From contig NZ_VAWF01000004.1 of NCBI RefSeq assembly GCF_005869845.1, forward strand, positions 248,001 to 312,000: a stretch of DNA of 64,000 nucleotides. Direction: 5' to 3'. The notes beneath the pieces are model-generated. The model was not told the origin of the DNA. It searched no databases and worked only from the letters and a program-made list of their open reading frames with translations. Below are positions 61,994 through 64,000 of the stretch, in pieces. The position numbers and the translations under genes are program-made. How positions within the stretch are numbered: the first letter of the stretch is position 1; each line of letters opens with the position of its first letter. Source of the DNA: Fodinibius saliphilus. GTDB taxonomy: Bacteria > Bacteroidota > Rhodothermia > Balneolales > Balneolaceae.

Positions 61994-64000
61994 ATGAGCG
62001 ATTCCAAAACGACTACCGAGTCTCTTTTTGACGAATTTCCTCCGACCTCTACAAAAGAGTGGGAAGAGGTTATTTCCAAAGATCTTAACGGGGCCGATTA
62101 TAAAGAGAAACTCCGATGGGATACCGGCGAAGGCATTTCTCCACTTCCTTTTTATCGCCGAGAAAATCTCTCCTCTATTAATCGAGAATCGGTCATACAC
62201 AAACAGTATTCGGATAAAACCCACAACTCATGGGAAATCCGGGCACCTATTTTTGCCCACTCTATAGAAGAGGCAAACAAAAAGGCCCTACAAGCTTTAA
62301 ATCGTGGAGCTGATGGCGTTCAATTCTTTATTCATGTCCAGCGACCGGAAGGAGCCTTAGGCGGTGACCTACGTGGAATACCACTACAGAATCAAAAAGA
62401 TTTTACTGATCTTTGTACTGATCTTTCACTTGAAAATACGGCAATCCATTTTGATGCAGGACTTGCGTCTCCTGCGGTATTGGCGATGCTTCGGAATGAA
62501 GTTAATAACCGAACGATCAATGCGAACAATGTCCAGGCCACATTTACCTACGACCCTTTTTCTTACATCCTCAAAAAAGGGCAATATCCAAAGGATAAAG
62601 AACAGATTTATCGACATCTCCATCAGTTAACTGACTTTACCACTAATCACTTCCCGGGCGTTCAGCCCCTCTGTATTGATGCACGTTTTTATCATAACAC
62701 GGGAGGCACTATTGCACAAGAGTTGGGATATGCTCTTTCAGCTGCTTCAGAATATTTATCAATACTTAGCGAGAAGGGGGACAACATTGATGATGTAGCT
62801 GACATGCTGCATTTTAACTTTTCTGTGGGATCTAACTATTTTTTGGAAATTGCCAAATTACGAGCTGCACGTCTGCTTTGGAAAAACCTATTGGATGCCT
62901 ATGGCGGTGATACCAATCAGCAGGTGTACCTTCATAGTGAAACTTCCCAGTGGAATAAAACACTCTATGATCCCTATACCAATATGTTGCGTACCTCAAC
63001 CGAAGGTATGGCCGCTGCTATAGCAGGTTGCGATGCTATGACGGTCCTCCCATTTGACCAACATTTTCGTCAACCAGATGAGTTTTCTCAACGTATTGCC
63101 CGTAACCAACAGCTTATTCTCAGTGAAGAGGCACACCTCGACAAAGTAGCGGACCCGTCAGCAGGCTCCTACTATATTGAAAAACTTACTGATGCTATCG
63201 GTAAAGAGGCATGGAAACTATTTCAGGATGTAGAAGCGGAAGGGGGGCTATTTAAGGCTATCGAAAATGGCACTGTTCAATCAGCAATTCATGACGCCCA
63301 GAATATGAGAGATCAACAAGTTGCTTCTCGCGGACGAACTTTTGTAGGAACCAACCAGTACTCAAACGCTGACGAAGAAATGAAGGATAAAGTAGAGAAC
63401 ACGCAACATTCGGTTTCACTCGATACTTCCGATACAGACTTTGACCCTAATACAGAAAAATTGTTAGACGATCTCACCACCGCTTTTGCTGATGGGGCTC
63501 AGCTAGGGGATGTAGTTCCTGCACTATTCAACTTCGGCCGCCATCAAATTACTACTATTGCCCCCTATCGCGGCTCACTAGCTTTTGAGGTACTGCGAGT
63601 CGCCACCGAGGAGCATTCATTTACCCCACAAGTGTTAACTTTACCAATGGGAGATAACAAATGGCGGAAAGCACGTTCTACCTTTTCAGCAAACTTCTTT
63701 GGCTGTGCCGGTTACAATATTGAAGAACCTATTGGTTTTGAAAATGTGGATGCAGCTCTTAGTGAAATCAAAGAACAGCAGCCTGATATTGTTGTGCTCT
63801 GCAGTTCCGACAAGGAATACAATGAGCTGGTTCCAAACATTTGTGAGGCCATTGACAAACTCCATAACCGCCCTATTCTTGTTCTGGCAGGGTATCCTAA
63901 AGAACAGGTAAACGATTTTAAAGAAGCGGGAATAGATGAGTTTATTCATGCAAAATGCAATGTTCTCGAAACGCTCAAACGCTTTCAAGAAAAGTTGAAT
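61994..64000 (+). CDS. mutA: Methylmalonyl-CoA mutase small (beta) subunit, 3' end outside window
   Basis: The frame is open from the ATG (MSDSKTTTESLFDEFPPTST) to the last base, 669 codons, so it is truncated by the window edge. It matches the MutA subunit: EWEEVISKDLNGADYKEKLR at the start, a TIM-barrel region with FSVGSNYFLEIAKLRAARLL (about 275-294) and GGDTNQQVYLHSETSQWNKT, and a Rossmann cobalamin-like domain near the end. As in other MutA proteins, the DxHxxG cobalamin motif is not evident. The catalytic partner mutB should follow outside the window. Confidence 0.93.
   Translation, partial: MSDSKTTTESLFDEFPPTSTKEWEEVISKDLNGADYKEKLRWDTGEGISPLPFYRRENLSSINRESVIHKQYSDKTHNSWEIRAPIFAHSIEEANKKALQALNRGADGVQFFIHVQRPEGALGGDLRGIPLQNQKDFTDLCTDLSLENTAIHFDAGLASPAVLAMLRNEVNNRTINANNVQATFTYDPFSYILKKGQYPKDKEQIYRHLHQLTDFTTNHFPGVQPLCIDARFYHNTGGTIAQELGYALSAASEYLSILSEKGDNIDDVADMLHFNFSVGSNYFLEIAKLRAARLLWKNLLDAYGGDTNQQVYLHSETSQWNKTLYDPYTNMLRTSTEGMAAAIAGCDAMTVLPFDQHFRQPDEFSQRIARNQQLILSEEAHLDKVADPSAGSYYIEKLTDAIGKEAWKLFQDVEAEGGLFKAIENGTVQSAIHDAQNMRDQQVASRGRTFVGTNQYSNADEEMKDKVENTQHSVSLDTSDTDFDPNTEKLLDDLTTAFADGAQLGDVVPALFNFGRHQITTIAPYRGSLAFEVLRVATEEHSFTPQVLTLPMGDNKWRKARSTFSANFFGCAGYNIEEPIGFENVDAALSEIKEQQPDIVVLCSSDKEYNELVPNICEAIDKLHNRPILVLAGYPKEQVNDFKEAGIDEFIHAKCNVLETLKRFQEKLN

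Noticed and set aside
1-64000. CRISPR arrays
   Set aside because: No regularly spaced identical repeats with unique spacers were found; the repeats seen are operator-like sites or pairs of longer copies.

Overview
The window looks like a chromosomal segment from a member of the Balneolota/Rhodothermota (Fodinibius- or Gracilimonas-like) or a close Bacteroidota relative. This is an inference. It rests on a SusC/SusD pair, secreted proteins ending in a PNPFNPTTTI-type C-terminal sorting domain, FIMAH-like tails, AT-rich DNA and many starts without a clear Shine-Dalgarno sequence. No rRNA or integrase gene is present. One intact tRNA gene (tRNA-Cys) is present.

Region 1 (1-15.6 kb) is a defence or DNA-processing island. 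After a cut-off gene come a HAD-type 5'-nucleotidase, two unknown proteins, a DUF2779 nuclease-like protein and a possible PD-(D/E)XK protein. Facing them is a tight seven-gene minus-strand operon: MazG-like pyrophosphohydrolase, DUF2075 (Schlafen-type) nuclease-helicase, SIR2, HerA, a KTSC-domain protein, an SbcD/YhaO-like phosphoesterase and an SbcC/YhaN-like ATPase. SIR2 plus HerA is a known anti-phage pair; this larger arrangement is the best candidate for an undescribed composite system. An AbiEi/AbiEii module with its own candidate operator follows.

Region 2 (15.6-27.2 kb) holds relic DNA, an AraC regulator with a secreted beta-propeller protein, a SusC/SusD nutrient-uptake operon with a clear terminator, a LytTR regulator with a PAS histidine kinase, and a GAF-SpoIIE phosphatase.

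Region 3 (27.2-35.3 kb) resembles a metalloid or organoarsenical resistance island. It has a flavoprotein and MFS transporter, ArsN2 acetyltransferase, thioredoxin-like protein, ArsP/YraQ-type permease, two small DoxX-like membrane proteins and two SigZ-type sigma factors. Two regulatory patterns tie it together: a tandem CGTCTTT box about 20 bp apart before at least four transcription units, and a 16-bp palindrome at exactly the same distance before both sigZ genes.

Region 4 (35.3-50.5 kb) is accessory DNA with many small genes and relics: SRAP peptidase, tRNA 3'-end relic, lipoprotein, Fic protein with an array of TTAAATAAGG sites, a GIY-YIG gene between 65-bp direct repeats, and a four-gene secreted operon (transglycosylase-like protein, two FIMAH-like proteins, sorting-domain protein) bracketed by two copies of one small gene, the second truncated. 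A broken DNA/RNA nuclease gene lies beside it.

Region 5 (50.5-64 kb) is mostly housekeeping: LysR regulator and divergent secreted protein, tRNA-Cys, PLP-binding protein, glutamine amidotransferase, ThiD, cold-shock protein, dodecin, hybrid kinase, SufE, PAS sensor, SUMF1-type lipoprotein, acyl-CoA dehydrogenase and the start of methylmalonyl-CoA mutase small subunit.
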